Of a stretch of DNA of 64,000 bases, positions 25,870-35,054 are shown piece after piece. The stretch covers positions 119,649 through 183,648 of IMG/VR virus record IMGVR_UViG_3300017987_000005; one strand, given 5' to 3'. The notes below the pieces were generated by a model that worked only from the letters and a program-made list of their open reading frames with translations, was not told the origin of the DNA and made no database searches. Position 1 is the stretch's first letter. The number at the start of each line of letters is the position of its first letter. This DNA comes from a virus. Both the position numbers and the translations under genes were made by a program.

Positions 25870-27047
25870 CATATCACTTTCTTCAAATAGTCCACATAAT
25901 CCTTATCCCGACACATCTCCTTCCCCGTAGAATCGGACAGCTTTGCTACAGGCTGAAGATTCTCGGGGTCTCTGCCGGCTTCAATAACTTTCATTACAAT
26001 CTGAATCGGTTCTGGCCCGAGGTTGTTTGTCAAATGAGTCCCAACTCCATAAGCATCTTTTATACGTCCCCGGACATAGGTATGAATCTTGGCAACATTC
26101 TTGAAATCCAATCCATCACTGAATACAGCGCTCTTCGTTGTGGGGTCGATTCCCATATCTTCGTAATGACGGATGACTTTCTCTACCCAGTCAGTTGGGC
26201 TCCCGGAATCCTGACGAACTCCATCGAACAGCTTTGCAAAATACATGTCGAAGTCTTTGAGGAATTTCTGCAATCCTAGGGTGTCCGACAAAGCAATCCC
26301 CAGGTCGCCACGATACTCGTCAGCCCACGTCTGGAGCGCGTACCGCTGGCTCCATTCCGGCTTCGTCAATGCTTGGCATACTTGGAATACTTCATGCGCC
26401 ATCGTTCCGATAGGCTTAAGTCCGTACTCCTTTGCAAATAGGACGTTACTCGTCCCAATAAATCCGGGGAATATCTCAGGCTGAGTCAGCAACTTTATAA
26501 CGCGCGCATGCCATTCCGGAGAGAATGCGCGTCGCGTTCCGAAATCAGCAAAACTGACTCCCTTCATCGTCTGTATGTTCGATAGACTGGCTGACAGCTT
26601 CTTCTCCCCCTCCTTAAATAACTCGTTGCGGTCTTTAGAAGAACAAAGGTTGTCAAAATATAACGCATTAACTGTACGTAGAATATAAATCTCATACAAA
26701 ATAGTCTGCACCCACGGCCCTTCGACAATAATGCTGAGTCCTTCCGAATCAGAATCGCTGATGTGTACATATCTTGAATGAAGCTTGAACGTTCTGAGGA
26801 AATCAATAAAATCGCGCTTCATAAATCTCAGGTCACGGAGATACATCAACTCATCTTCCTTGAAGCTCAGACGATTCATGTAATTTATCTCGTCCTGTAT
26901 CCGGGCTTTAATAGGAGAAAAATCCACTCCCTCAGTCCGGCACTTAAACGCATACTTCACGTATACGTCAGGGCACTGATGCAAAGCAAACTGCATCATT
27001 GTGAGTTTATATAAATCGGTATCTAGTAAACTACGTATCACTGGCAT
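25869..27047 (-). CDS. pncB: Nicotinate phosphoribosyltransferase
   Basis: The 392-aa protein opens SLLDTDLYKLTMMQFALHQ, the family hallmark, followed by YAFKCRTEGVDF, GPWVQTILYEIYILRTVNAL, and FADFGTRRAFSPEWH containing the catalytic-region histidine. LFDGVRQDSGSP and the C-terminal YGVGTHLTNNL form the phosphoribosyl-binding parts. It makes nicotinate mononucleotide from nicotinate and PRPP. Length equals bacterial PncB. With pncA (30.3 kb) and nadE (29.5 kb) it covers three of the four steps from nicotinamide to NAD. Confidence 0.92.
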   Translation of the reverse strand: MPVIRSLLDTDLYKLTMMQFALHQCPDVYVKYAFKCRTEGVDFSPIKARIQDEINYMNRLSFKEDELMYLRDLRFMKRDFIDFLRTFKLHSRYVHISDSDSEGLSIIVEGPWVQTILYEIYILRTVNALYFDNLCSSKDRNELFKEGEKKLSASLSNIQTMKGVSFADFGTRRAFSPEWHARVIKLLTQPEIFPGFIGTSNVLFAKEYGLKPIGTMAHEVFQVCQALTKPEWSQRYALQTWADEYRGDLGIALSDTLGLQKFLKDFDMYFAKLFDGVRQDSGSPTDWVEKVIRHYEDMGIDPTTKSAVFSDGLDFKNVAKIHTYVRGRIKDAYGVGTHLTNNLGPEPIQIVMKVIEAGRDPENLQPVAKLSDSTGKEMCRDKDYVDYLKKVI

Positions 27048-27402
27048 CTTCTTCTCCTAAATGTCCGTGCATCCTTTTCCACTCTTTGATGTACTGAGCA
27101 TGCTGTTCCGGATAAAAGTGTTCTATAAAATCAATCAGACGATAATCGTGTGGCTCGTCAGTAAATATATCTCCTGTCGTATCTGTAAAACAAAATATCT
27201 CGTTTTCAAAATGATGTTCGCTTTTGTGCTTCCCGCAGTTCCCGCATATCGGGTCCTCGATACATTCCAAAGCAGTGAAGCACATCTCAGTCAACTGCTG
27301 CATACGCTCATCGTCATTCAACAATATCTCGACAAGCTTGAGGACGCGGCACTTCGCAGAACGTCGCGCATTCCGCAACTTCCATGAGGCAAAACTTCCC
27401 AT
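27031..27402 (-). CDS. Unknown protein with a CxxC/HH motif
   Basis: The 123-aa protein has a helical N-terminus and a central ICGNCGKHKSEHHFENE that may bind zinc. The C-terminal part has acidic and aromatic helices. It overlaps the start of pncB by 17 bp and so is co-translated with it. I do not recognise the family. Confidence 0.55.
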   Translation of the reverse strand: MGSFASWKLRNARRSAKCRVLKLVEILLNDDERMQQLTEMCFTALECIEDPICGNCGKHKSEHHFENEIFCFTDTTGDIFTDEPHDYRLIDFIEHFYPEQHAQYIKEWKRMHGHLGEEDASDT

Positions 27403-27403
27403 C

Positions 27404-27802
27404 TTATTTCCCGTACCACATATAGGCGGGCTTTATAGCAACGATAGCATAAAAATCGTCATCAACATGCCCCCAGTCCTCGCAATAAACTCTCCATCCG
27501 AGTTCGTTGCTTCCGTCATGGTCAGCATTCGCGTCCCAATCCTTCATCTCGATATCCTCGGCTTTTTCAAGATACTTCTTAACTGCGGGAAACACTTCCT
27601 CTGCGGTAAGCTCTGACGGGAACTGGTTATAATTCTCCGGACTTGAATCCGGAATAGTCCAGCATAAAATGAGTCCATGCTTCTTAGTTTCCCTCCACGC
27701 ATTAGCAGTCGTGTTCCGCCCCTCCTGAGCAAACGCGAGCTTCAACGTTTGGAGTAGAAGTTCGTCTCCGGTCCCGTTGACATTAAATACTCTGTTATCC
27801 AT
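27404..27802 (-). CDS. Conserved-looking protein of unknown function
   Basis: 132 aa, acidic, aromatic-rich toward the C-terminus (WRVYCEDWGHVDDDFYAIVAI). No motif recognised. It shares a base with its upstream neighbour and is one link in the minus-strand operon. Confidence 0.5.
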   Translation of the reverse strand: MDNRVFNVNGTGDELLLQTLKLAFAQEGRNTTANAWRETKKHGLILCWTIPDSSPENYNQFPSELTAEEVFPAVKKYLEKAEDIEMKDWDANADHDGSNELGWRVYCEDWGHVDDDFYAIVAIKPAYMWYGK

Positions 27803-28416
27803 TACTCACTACCTACACTCAAAAATTCATTAATAACTCCCATATCAGGCTCTTTCGCGTAGCTTCGCGGGTCGTTATATTCTGGCTTAAAATATTTTAT
27901 AAAAGCAGATTCCACTGCGTCTAGTCTAGTTTTCGGGACATGCATATAAAATACATAATTAAAATCCTTATCTTCACGATGCCTCTCTATACGCGTAGGC
28001 AGCGACGTAGTCTGACCAACATACACTATTAACTTATCGCGCACAAGAAAATAAACGCACGGAGGAAAATACCCTAACGGATATTCTTTCAAACACTCAA
28101 ATAACGGCTGTATCCCATAAGGTAAATCAGTCGGCACTAAGCTTCTTGGATTATTCGTAATAACCTGTATACAATTAGGCGGTAACGGAGAACCTTTGTA
28201 ATGGTGAATCATGTTAACTTTTATCCAATCTCGAATCGCCCTCAACTCAAACACGGGCTCTGGATGAATGTCAACCTTAACACATGGCGCAAAACCTTGT
28301 TCCGCTAACTCTACTAGTCGAGAAGGGCTAATAAAATCTTTTAATCCTTTTGGCAATTTTGCACACACCTCTTCTGCCGTATACAGTGACGGTATCGTCG
28401 TATTTCCTCTAGCCAC
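27802..28416 (-). CDS. GIY-YIG-type endonuclease with N-terminal HTH
   Basis: The N-terminal 80 residues include a MerR/HTH-like segment (LYTAEEVCAKLPKGL...PSRLVELAEQG). The C-terminal half has CVYFLVRDKLIVYVGQTTSL then RIERHRED, and a final AVESAFIKYFKPEYND. This is the GIY-YIG fold with its conserved Tyr, Arg and Glu and the closing 'KP.YN'. It is likely a homing or DNA-processing endonuclease of phage type. Confidence 0.75.
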   Translation of the reverse strand: MARGNTTIPSLYTAEEVCAKLPKGLKDFISPSRLVELAEQGFAPCVKVDIHPEPVFELRAIRDWIKVNMIHHYKGSPLPPNCIQVITNNPRSLVPTDLPYGIQPLFECLKEYPLGYFPPCVYFLVRDKLIVYVGQTTSLPTRIERHREDKDFNYVFYMHVPKTRLDAVESAFIKYFKPEYNDPRSYAKEPDMGVINEFLSVGSE

Positions 28417-28604
28417 TAGTCTACGCTCCTCTCATTATCGAACCACTTCTTTTTCGGTTCTTCGGCTCTATGAAAATCACCGTGATAATCTATGCACGGC
28501 TTCGTCTTCCTGCACGACTCGCACAGCCCAACTGATACGTTCGGCATTATAAACCAGAACGTATCTACTCCGTTCTCAATGCAACACTTCTCGCAGATAA
28601 ACAT
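28416..28604 (-). CDS. Small zinc-ribbon protein
   Basis: 62 aa with ICEKC near the N-terminus and GLCESCRKTKPC later, four or more cysteines for one zinc. Function unknown. Confidence 0.55.
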   Translation of the reverse strand: MFICEKCCIENGVDTFWFIMPNVSVGLCESCRKTKPCIDYHGDFHRAEEPKKKWFDNERSVD

Positions 28605-28879
28605 TAATAATCTTCATCAATAATATCATTAGGGTCAAGAGGATTTTCAGTCGGGTCGTAATCATCCGGATTCAGCTCATCATCCTCATCATCCATATGA
28701 CTACGGTCATCGAGCATCTGAATCGCTGCTACGGCTGAGCCGCGTATCGATTCGAAAAAATCCCGAAGCTCATCCTCATCAGTAATCGCATGATACGACT
28801 TTGCCATGATTTCCTCAAAATCATCAAAAAGCTTATCGTAATTTTCACTGCTTTCTCCAGCAGTCCGGTCCTCACTCAT
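28604..28879 (-). CDS. Acidic protein of unknown function
   Basis: 91 aa from the ATG at 28879, which has GGGAG seven bases upstream; in-frame ATGs further up overlap the previous gene more deeply. The C-terminal third is very acidic (DDEDDELNPDDYDPTENPLD). Could be a DNA mimic or a disordered acidic protein; no direct evidence. Confidence 0.5.
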   Translation of the reverse strand: MSEDRTAGESSENYDKLFDDFEEIMAKSYHAITDEDELRDFFESIRGSAVAAIQMLDDRSHMDDEDDELNPDDYDPTENPLDPNDIIDEDY

Positions 28880-29150
28880 CACCATTCTCCCGCACATACT
28901 TAAATCCACGAGTGGGAGGCTTAGTCGGAGCTTTATAATCTACTTTCTTTAACGGCTCCATTACAATACGTCCAGGCTCGATGCTTATAACTTCCCCTTC
29001 AGCATGTACTCTCCCTTTATACGCAAACATAACTTTATCATACTCAAATAACTGGCGGGGCGTTCCCGACACGTCCCACCAACACTCATAAATATCAGAA
29101 GCCGTCTTATGTTCCACTACCTCCGGCTTGGCATGAATAATGATATCCAT
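28872..29150 (-). CDS. Small beta-rich protein of unknown function
   Basis: 92 aa from the ATG 29150 (AAGGA seven bases upstream, two bases after the upstream gene's stop). The middle (YDKVMFAYKGRVHAEGEVISIEPGRIVMEPL) has the look of a small SH3-like barrel. No family recognised. Confidence 0.5.
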   Translation of the reverse strand: MDIIIHAKPEVVEHKTASDIYECWWDVSGTPRQLFEYDKVMFAYKGRVHAEGEVISIEPGRIVMEPLKKVDYKAPTKPPTRGFKYVRENGDE

Positions 29151-29151
29151 A

Positions 29152-29547
29152 CTACATTCCTTTTCCGTCGTTAAACCATTCCCCGTTAGCTTCCACTTTG
29201 TTCCCGCTCTTCTGGCGCTCCGCCCAACGTACTCCGGCATCAAACGCTTCTTCCGGAGTAGGTCTTCCGTCAGATGCACGCCCTAGCATCGGATGCTGGC
29301 ACATAAATAATTTCTCCACACGAAGACGTACTTCATGGCCATAATATCCCGCTACGTATCCAAGATTTTTCCGCTCTATGCTCTCAGCTTCTACTCTGGA
29401 TTTTCCAGCTATTCGCATAGTATGTTCGACAAGCACTTCGAAATACTCGTCAGCAGTAGCTTGGTCCATTATCGACATAGCAGGTTTATACTTCTCTCCG
29501 AGAGTAGTCTCATCAGGAAGTCTCTCGGGCAGTACTACTTTCTCCAT
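29152..29547 (-). CDS. Unknown helical protein
   Basis: 131 aa, mainly helical, with a MRIAGKSRVEAESIERKN helix and GVRWAERQKSG near the end. It sits directly downstream of nadE with a 1-bp overlap. No function can be assigned. Confidence 0.5.
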   Translation of the reverse strand: MEKVVLPERLPDETTLGEKYKPAMSIMDQATADEYFEVLVEHTMRIAGKSRVEAESIERKNLGYVAGYYGHEVRLRVEKLFMCQHPMLGRASDGRPTPEEAFDAGVRWAERQKSGNKVEANGEWFNDGKGM

Positions 29548-30284
29548 TACTCGTCCACCCTTCCTAAAAGTTTCTCATCAACAAAACAACACGGAGGCAT
29601 CTGACGCTTATGTTGGCTCTGCAACATGCGCTTCGATAATGTCCCATCCTGGCAATCAATTCCTGCTAGCGCCCTATCCATCTGAGTATACGTCATTCCG
29701 ATTTCCTTCTCATCCGTCTGCCCTTCCCATAATCCGGCTGAAGGTGCTTTTGTGAGGATTCGCTCGGGAACTCCGAGATGCTCAGCAAACTTTCGAACAT
29801 GAGTCTTATATAGACTTCCAATAGGTTCGATGTCAACTCCCCCATCCCCATATTTCGTATAATACCCGAGTTCTATCTCAGTCAGATTGCTCGTCCCGGC
29901 TACAAGATAATTGCAAGTGTTTGCAACGTAATACAGGGCACACATACGAAGACGCGATTTCAGATTTGCTCTGGCAAGCTTACAATCAAACGTTTCCGGG
30001 AACAGCTTGAGCATACTATTATACGTATCTCCGAGTTCCACTACTTCGGAATAGATGGCAAACGTACTGCACAGCGTAGCTGCGTCAATCCCATCATCAT
30101 CCAAAGACTCGCACGGCATTATCAGCCCGGTCACATTTTCGTCAAACTCGCGCTTACATAGGACGGCAGTAACAGCAGAGTCTATTCCACCACTCACTCC
30201 GACTACGACTCCCCGTGCTCCTGCTTTTGTTACTCGCTCCCTCATCCATCGCTGAATGGTATCGGCTACTTTCTCACATTGCAT
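29547..30284 (-). CDS. nadE: NAD synthetase
   Basis: The 245-aa protein has GVVVGVSGGIDSAVTAVLC, the PP-loop that binds ATP (SGGxDS), then LVAGTSNLTEIELGYYTKYGDGG, where the deamido-NAD adenylate forms, and SLYKTHVRKFAEHLGVP. It is the short, ammonia-dependent type without a glutaminase domain. It converts nicotinate adenine dinucleotide to NAD. It overlaps pncA by one base, so the two are probably made together. Confidence 0.93.
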   Translation of the reverse strand: MQCEKVADTIQRWMRERVTKAGARGVVVGVSGGIDSAVTAVLCKREFDENVTGLIMPCESLDDDGIDAATLCSTFAIYSEVVELGDTYNSMLKLFPETFDCKLARANLKSRLRMCALYYVANTCNYLVAGTSNLTEIELGYYTKYGDGGVDIEPIGSLYKTHVRKFAEHLGVPERILTKAPSAGLWEGQTDEKEIGMTYTQMDRALAGIDCQDGTLSKRMLQSQHKRQMPPCCFVDEKLLGRVDE

Positions 30285-30862
30285 TACTCTTCTCCTTTGG
30301 TGACTGCTTCCAGCTCTGCGATTACGGCTCCTTTTTCTTCCATCTCCTGAAGAGCTTCGTCAGAACTCTTTTCATCCACTCCGGCAATAGCATCGCGAAC
30401 TACAGTGACTTCGATTCCACGTTCCAGGAGTCCGAGTACAGCAGATTTCACGCAGTAATCGGTCGCTACTCCGTAAACAACGGCTGAAGAGACTTTCTTA
30501 TCCTTAAGATATTTGACAATCTCATCGTTGCCGCCCTTCTCAGCAAACACGTCGTACGTATTCTTGCGGAATATATCTGCGTCGTTATTCTTAGTTTCCT
30601 GAATAGACTTCGCTCCCGCTGTTCCGCACATGCAATGCTCAGGAAACGGTCCGCCATTGACCTCAAGCTCACCCTCAACGTCTTTATACGCAGGAGTTCC
30701 AAAATGAACGTCCATTGTCTTCACAACCTTAATGCCTTTCTCGACAGCATAATCATTCAGTCGCTTAAGAGCTGGTTTTATAGATTCGGCATTCGGAACA
30801 TATAGTGCTCCTCCCTCATTCATAAAATCTCTCTGAGTATCCACGTCTACAAAAATCAACAT
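30284..30862 (-). CDS. pncA: Nicotinamidase
   Basis: The 192-aa protein has the cysteine hydrolase triad of nicotinamidases: Asp in VDVDTQRDFM, a metal and lysine region from TMDVHFG to FPEHCMCGTAGA, and the nucleophile in VYGVATDYCVKSAVLGLL. It should deamidate nicotinamide, the product released by NAD-cleaving enzymes, to nicotinate. Neighbouring nadE and the more distant pncB complete the route except for NaMN adenylyltransferase, which I do not see here. Confidence 0.9.
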   Translation of the reverse strand: MLIFVDVDTQRDFMNEGGALYVPNAESIKPALKRLNDYAVEKGIKVVKTMDVHFGTPAYKDVEGELEVNGGPFPEHCMCGTAGAKSIQETKNNDADIFRKNTYDVFAEKGGNDEIVKYLKDKKVSSAVVYGVATDYCVKSAVLGLLERGIEVTVVRDAIAGVDEKSSDEALQEMEEKGAVIAELEAVTKGEE

Positions 30863-31200
30863 GGTAATTCTCCTTCAAAACAAGTGCGATACATCAAGCA
30901 CCGTAACTTACATTTTTCAATATGGTCTATCAATATACTCTGCACAATACAAGGCAGCATGTTTGCTTTATTTTCGAGGTCAATCTGATGCTCCTTATAA
31001 TACTCATAAGCAAGTATTATAATAACTGCGTCAGTGCAACCGGTGGGACGCACATGGTCTTTAAGTTCTTCCATGTGCGCCTCCACCCAGTCAAGATATC
31101 CTTTGAAGAATCCCGGCTCGGTTTTAATGCGAATATTCTGTTTGCTCCAAACAATATATTCTTCCAGTTCAGGTCTATTCCGAGGTCCAGGTCCTTCCAT
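30856..31200 (-). CDS. Unknown helical protein
   Basis: 114 aa with a Pro-rich start and a helical body (VEAHMEELKDHVRP, IIILAYEYYKEHQIDLENKA), plus a Cys cluster at the end. It overlaps pncA by 7 bp. No family recognised. Confidence 0.5.
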   Translation of the reverse strand: MEGPGPRNRPELEEYIVWSKQNIRIKTEPGFFKGYLDWVEAHMEELKDHVRPTGCTDAVIIILAYEYYKEHQIDLENKANMLPCIVQSILIDHIEKCKLRCLMYRTCFEGELPC

Positions 31201-31203
31201 AGG

Positions 31204-32022
31204 TCAATCCATAAAAACAACGTTAGAACGAGAAATAGAAAGAGCTTCCGTATTCACAATTACTTCGTGCCAAATATTCCCCAGGTCTACAGTAGCGTGT
31301 TCGATGTGACGGATTTTCCCTTTCACAAACGCACGCATTCCAGTAGTACGCTGGTCCCATCTTCCGCGCGCTCTTTCGTCGCGCTCTTTCACGAGTTTAT
31401 TATACTTGTGAACATCTACCCCTTCTGGAAAATTCGTATGGAAGTAACGAGTAGTTCCTCCCGTACGATACAAAAAATCAGCGACATGCGGATTCCCGCG
31501 CTGAGCTAAAGGCTCCTTTTTCTGAACGAGCCAATCCTTCACAGCCATATCAGGCATGGGAACAAAAGTAAACTCCCCCTGACGATGAATGGTTCCTCCG
31601 GCAGCTTTACGATGACGCTTCTGACGGTTTTTACGTTTTACTCCGCGCTTATTTTCTATTTCGCGAAGTGCAGCAGGTTTCAAAGCTTCTTTAGCTTCTG
31701 CTACGTTAGAAGCTCCCGCAGTCTCAGGAATAGCTGCGGTAAACCAGTGGCGTTCATCGTGTCCACACAGAAAACGCGCTTTAGGATTCTCCGGGTCACG
31801 AACCATTATAAGAAGATGGCGGTCTTTGGGTTTTACGTCAAGAATCTGAGTTCCGACTCCATCACGAAGAAGAATTTCAAAGAACTCTCCTTTGCGGTCA
31901 CGGCGAACATCCATAGCAACATTCCCGTCCATGCGCGTACGACGTACCCACCGCACATCATCGGAAACGCGCTCAACTTTTACGCGCGCCCCCATTTTCT
32001 CAAATGCAGTGTTAATATTCAT
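31204..32022 (-). CDS. Basic phage protein of unknown function
   Basis: The 272-aa protein has a beta-rich first half (ILLRDGVGTQILDVKPKDRH, RFLCGHDERHWFTAAIP) and a very basic middle (ENKRGVKRKNRQKRHRKAAG), then an Arg/Asp-rich helix. The RFLCGHDERHWF segment looks conserved in phage proteins I have seen. It is probably a nucleic-acid-binding protein; no enzyme motif is clear. Confidence 0.5.
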   Translation of the reverse strand: MNINTAFEKMGARVKVERVSDDVRWVRRTRMDGNVAMDVRRDRKGEFFEILLRDGVGTQILDVKPKDRHLLIMVRDPENPKARFLCGHDERHWFTAAIPETAGASNVAEAKEALKPAALREIENKRGVKRKNRQKRHRKAAGGTIHRQGEFTFVPMPDMAVKDWLVQKKEPLAQRGNPHVADFLYRTGGTTRYFHTNFPEGVDVHKYNKLVKERDERARGRWDQRTTGMRAFVKGKIRHIEHATVDLGNIWHEVIVNTEALSISRSNVVFMD

Positions 32023-32025
32023 AAA

Positions 32026-32373
32026 TTATCCTCGAAACGGAGAAGATGGCGGCCCACCAGGAGGCATTTCTCCGGGCAGTATGATTCGATTATCCAACTT
32101 ATGTTTCAAGTCTTTCTGCGCTTCGTCTGCTAACTCATCAAACTTCTCAAACGCTTCCTCGATAAATCTGGCGGGTATGTCGAAATCAATCGGCATACTC
32201 ATTTCAGCCGGGCCCATCGGAGTATCCGTCATACGGGCTAATCCAGTGTGTCCAACATAGCGGGTCACAGGATTCTTCGGGTCAACACGCATAAACATAG
32301 TAATCAAGTCAACTCGTCCATCAGGCATAGTCCTTTTGAATACGCGAAGCTCTTCGATAATCGGGTCGCTCAT
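32026..32373 (-). CDS. Unknown protein, Pro-rich C-terminus
   Basis: 115 aa; a beta-rich N-terminal part, a central helix (RFIEEAFEKFDELADEAQKD) and a Pro/Gly-rich end. Three bases separate it from the downstream gene. No function recognised. Confidence 0.5.
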   Translation of the reverse strand: MSDPIIEELRVFKRTMPDGRVDLITMFMRVDPKNPVTRYVGHTGLARMTDTPMGPAEMSMPIDFDIPARFIEEAFEKFDELADEAQKDLKHKLDNRIILPGEMPPGGPPSSPFRG

Positions 32374-32387
32374 CGCTCTCCCTATAA

Positions 32388-33797
32388 TTAAAGTCTAAAC
32401 ATGACTTCCGGTCCGTCGAACAAGTCCTCGACGATTCCGTTGTCAGTCAAAGTACGGTAAAAACAATAACGTCCAGGATATATCAGCAAATTATTCGGGC
32501 ACCCAATCTGGTCAACATCCGTCACGGCTGTCCCGAAATACCTTGATATAAACTGGTTCAAATGAGCTGTATCAGCTCCTTCCTTCTTCAACTGGTCTCG
32601 AATACTGGACAACTTGTCCACATCTGCATGAAAGTAGAGCGTGTCCTTTATAGCATCCTTCATAATGCCGTACATCCGATTCACGTTCTCCTTACGGTCA
32701 TGCTCCTTCACGAACCTCTTTCTCCAGTCATCGTGCTTCTTCAAAGCGACTGGATAATCCTCCTTGATTCGCTTTAACATAGCTACTGTATGGTCCTTCT
32801 TCTTCATCGAATAGATGAACGGGCATTCGGAATACATTCCGTTAGCAACCCACGGTTTCTCCGGAAGCATACATACAGTATTCATCGATACTGCTTCAAC
32901 AGTAGTCAGTGAGTAACTCTCATGTAGTGACGAGCTAAAAAACACATGCGCTCTTCTCAGCATATCCTTAAATTCTGCTGACTGAACTCCCTCTTTGAAC
33001 TGAATAAGCGGATGCTTGTCCTTCAGCTCAGTCGGGAACTGTGTTTGAGTCGTCACGATAGCGGTTATCTTATACAGTATAATCGCTTTTTCTAAAACTT
33101 CAAAGAACGCATCAAAATTCTTTACTGAGTTGAAGCGACCGCCAAACATCACAGTAAACTTCTTATTCTTATCCTCGAGCTTTGCAGGCTCTATACTCTT
33201 AATATCGATTCCCCGATGCACTGCATGGCATCGCTCCTCAGCTTCGAGAACAAGATTCGGTTTAAGGTAATCAGACATCAATTTCACAGCATGGCGTTTC
33301 TCAATCTCAGAATTGAAAAAATTCGCAGCACTATAATAATATCCGAATGCTTTATCACGGTACAGCGAGGGATGGACAGTATCATGGATGTATCCCGGAT
33401 ACGCTACGGCGGTATCGCGGACGAATATTGGTGTCGGTCGTCTCAAAGAACGCATAAGATTGTCCATCCCCGGATTCGCTGCACTGGATTCGCATAACAG
33501 TCCATCAGCAAGTCCCTTCCCGAATCGTCTGTTACACATTGACGATATAATCTCGGGTGAGAATGTCTGAATAAAATGCCAATCATAAAAAAGAACAGGG
33601 TAGAACTGATGCTGTATCTTTCCGGGTATGTCCTCAACTGCTCCCCGGTATTTCAACGGCATCAGGTAATAGAAGAAACACTTTCCTCCCGAAAGTTTAT
33701 CAACCCAGTCACAAAAGTTGCGAAGTAACAAATAGTTACTGTCCCCCATAATCATCTTGGGGGACGTCATGGTAATTGGTCTAACAATCAGTCTCAT
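32388..33797 (-). CDS. GT-B glycosyltransferase (GT4-like)
   Basis: The 469-aa protein shows the C-terminal nucleotide-sugar domain of GT4 enzymes: FTVMFGGRFNSVKNFDAFFE, then FFSSSLHESYSLTTVEAVSM with the ExxxxxxxE-type sugar-nucleotide contact, and LPEKPWVANGMY. The N-terminal 200 residues are the acceptor domain. Such phage enzymes glycosylate hypermodified DNA bases or virion and host surface molecules; the substrate cannot be told from here. A 4-bp overlap links it to the upstream gene. Confidence 0.75.
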   Translation of the reverse strand: MRLIVRPITMTSPKMIMGDSNYLLLRNFCDWVDKLSGGKCFFYYLMPLKYRGAVEDIPGKIQHQFYPVLFYDWHFIQTFSPEIISSMCNRRFGKGLADGLLCESSAANPGMDNLMRSLRRPTPIFVRDTAVAYPGYIHDTVHPSLYRDKAFGYYYSAANFFNSEIEKRHAVKLMSDYLKPNLVLEAEERCHAVHRGIDIKSIEPAKLEDKNKKFTVMFGGRFNSVKNFDAFFEVLEKAIILYKITAIVTTQTQFPTELKDKHPLIQFKEGVQSAEFKDMLRRAHVFFSSSLHESYSLTTVEAVSMNTVCMLPEKPWVANGMYSECPFIYSMKKKDHTVAMLKRIKEDYPVALKKHDDWRKRFVKEHDRKENVNRMYGIMKDAIKDTLYFHADVDKLSSIRDQLKKEGADTAHLNQFISRYFGTAVTDVDQIGCPNNLLIYPGRYCFYRTLTDNGIVEDLFDGPEVMFRL

Positions 33798-34102
33798 TTG
33801 GCATCTTCCCGAAGCTGGTCAAGCTCATAAGTGGTGTGGTCAATGGCGCACTTCATCGAGCAGAAAACTTTATCACTGTGTATCTTCTGGCGGTCATACT
33901 TCGAATCGTCCTCACTGTTCTTATCCGCATGGACAAGCTTGTTGAACGAAACCTGAACGTGTCCGCCTACCCATCCTTCCGGAAAGGCATCTGACATATG
34001 TACGCGCTCATCATGCGGAAGCTCCTCACTGAGTGCGCCCTTCTCCGCTCCGCAATGAGCACATTTGAACATATAATTAACTGTCTTCGTTACTGGCATC
34101 AT
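33794..34102 (-). CDS. Zinc-binding protein, putative
   Basis: 102 aa with FKCAHCGAEKG near the start and KVFCSMKCAIDH near the end, four cysteines arranged as in a treble-clef or zinc-ribbon. Between them is a charged region. Function unknown; it overlaps the glycosyltransferase gene. Confidence 0.55.
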   Translation of the reverse strand: MMPVTKTVNYMFKCAHCGAEKGALSEELPHDERVHMSDAFPEGWVGGHVQVSFNKLVHADKNSEDDSKYDRQKIHSDKVFCSMKCAIDHTTYELDQLREDAK

Positions 34103-34634
34103 TGTCCTCCTTTCCAGACTCCGCAGCTACCATCGCTTTCAGAACTTGAACATACGGAACGTTTTCAATATCCGCATCTGTAATCATGCGGTCAACGTCG
34201 TCATCGTCCTTCAGTTCAGCCCACCAGCTCTCGCATCCGAAAATGACGGTGCTGAGTTCAAAAACATAAAAAGCACAATTATTGTATGTCCTGACGTGCA
34301 GAACTCCGGTAGCTTTCTCACGCTCATATACGACATCAATCGGAATCTCTCCGATATACATCCCAAGGAACGTCTGCTCCTTATACTGTTCTGCACACGG
34401 TCTGATTCGGACAAGCGCCCCTACTTCAATTCCAGTCATAACCCCCTTCTTGGGGCGTGAAAAGTGTCCCTTAACATCACTGATTTCAACAGGAAACTTG
34501 ATATCATCCATAGTATCAAACTTCTGTTTATGCTCAGCAATACCGTTGCTCAACTTCCCGATAAGTCCAGCCAACGCTTCTCCATCATTCTTAGCTTCAG
34601 ACTTCTCTTCACTCGGTGCATTTGACTTTGCCAT
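34077..34634 (-). CDS. Unknown protein
   Basis: 185 aa from the ATG 34634, placed after a GGAGAGTGA block. Lys/Glu-rich N-terminus, then a beta-barrel-like centre (GALVRIRPCAEQYKEQTFLG) and an acidic tail. The centre may be a small OB- or SH3-like domain. No family recognised. Confidence 0.5.
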   Translation of the reverse strand: MAKSNAPSEEKSEAKNDGEALAGLIGKLSNGIAEHKQKFDTMDDIKFPVEISDVKGHFSRPKKGVMTGIEVGALVRIRPCAEQYKEQTFLGMYIGEIPIDVVYEREKATGVLHVRTYNNCAFYVFELSTVIFGCESWWAELKDDDDVDRMITDADIENVPYVQVLKAMVAAESGKEDNDASNEDS

Positions 34635-35052
34635 ACGTGTCACTCTCCTTCTGATTATCGAACCAGCGGGGCTTCCGCTTCAAAATAACGATATACGGCA
34701 TCCCTCCGGGAAACAACGTCCACATATCTCGGGACGTACAATATTTTACTCGGCTGACTCCGATTCCAAGCACCATGAGCTGCTCCATGTAAAGATGCTC
34801 TCCCCACTGTTCGTCATCTTTGTTCTGACACATGTTGAGGAAGGTCCATCCCCCGCCCTTACCCTCATGAAACTGTTCGGGTAACTGGTTGAGGAGTCCG
34901 TCAATATCATTAAAATGACTCTTCAGTCGCTCCGGGTGTAATCCATAAGTATGAGCTATTCCGCGAACTATAACTGCTTTTGATGTGCTCTCCCCCTCAT
35001 TGAACAAACAATCCTTAAATACCGACTCTACATTAGCTATTGTAAGTTCCAT
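34609..35052 (-). CDS. Unknown conserved-looking phage protein
   Basis: 147 aa from the ATG at 35052 (GGGAGAGTGA upstream). The centre, KGGGWTFLNMCQNKDDEQWG then HLYMEQLMVLGIGVS, looks conserved. The N-terminal 60 residues are helical. Function unknown. Confidence 0.5.
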   Translation of the reverse strand: MELTIANVESVFKDCLFNEGESTSKAVIVRGIAHTYGLHPERLKSHFNDIDGLLNQLPEQFHEGKGGGWTFLNMCQNKDDEQWGEHLYMEQLMVLGIGVSRVKYCTSRDMWTLFPGGMPYIVILKRKPRWFDNQKESDTYGKVKCTE

Positions 35053-35054
35053 GC

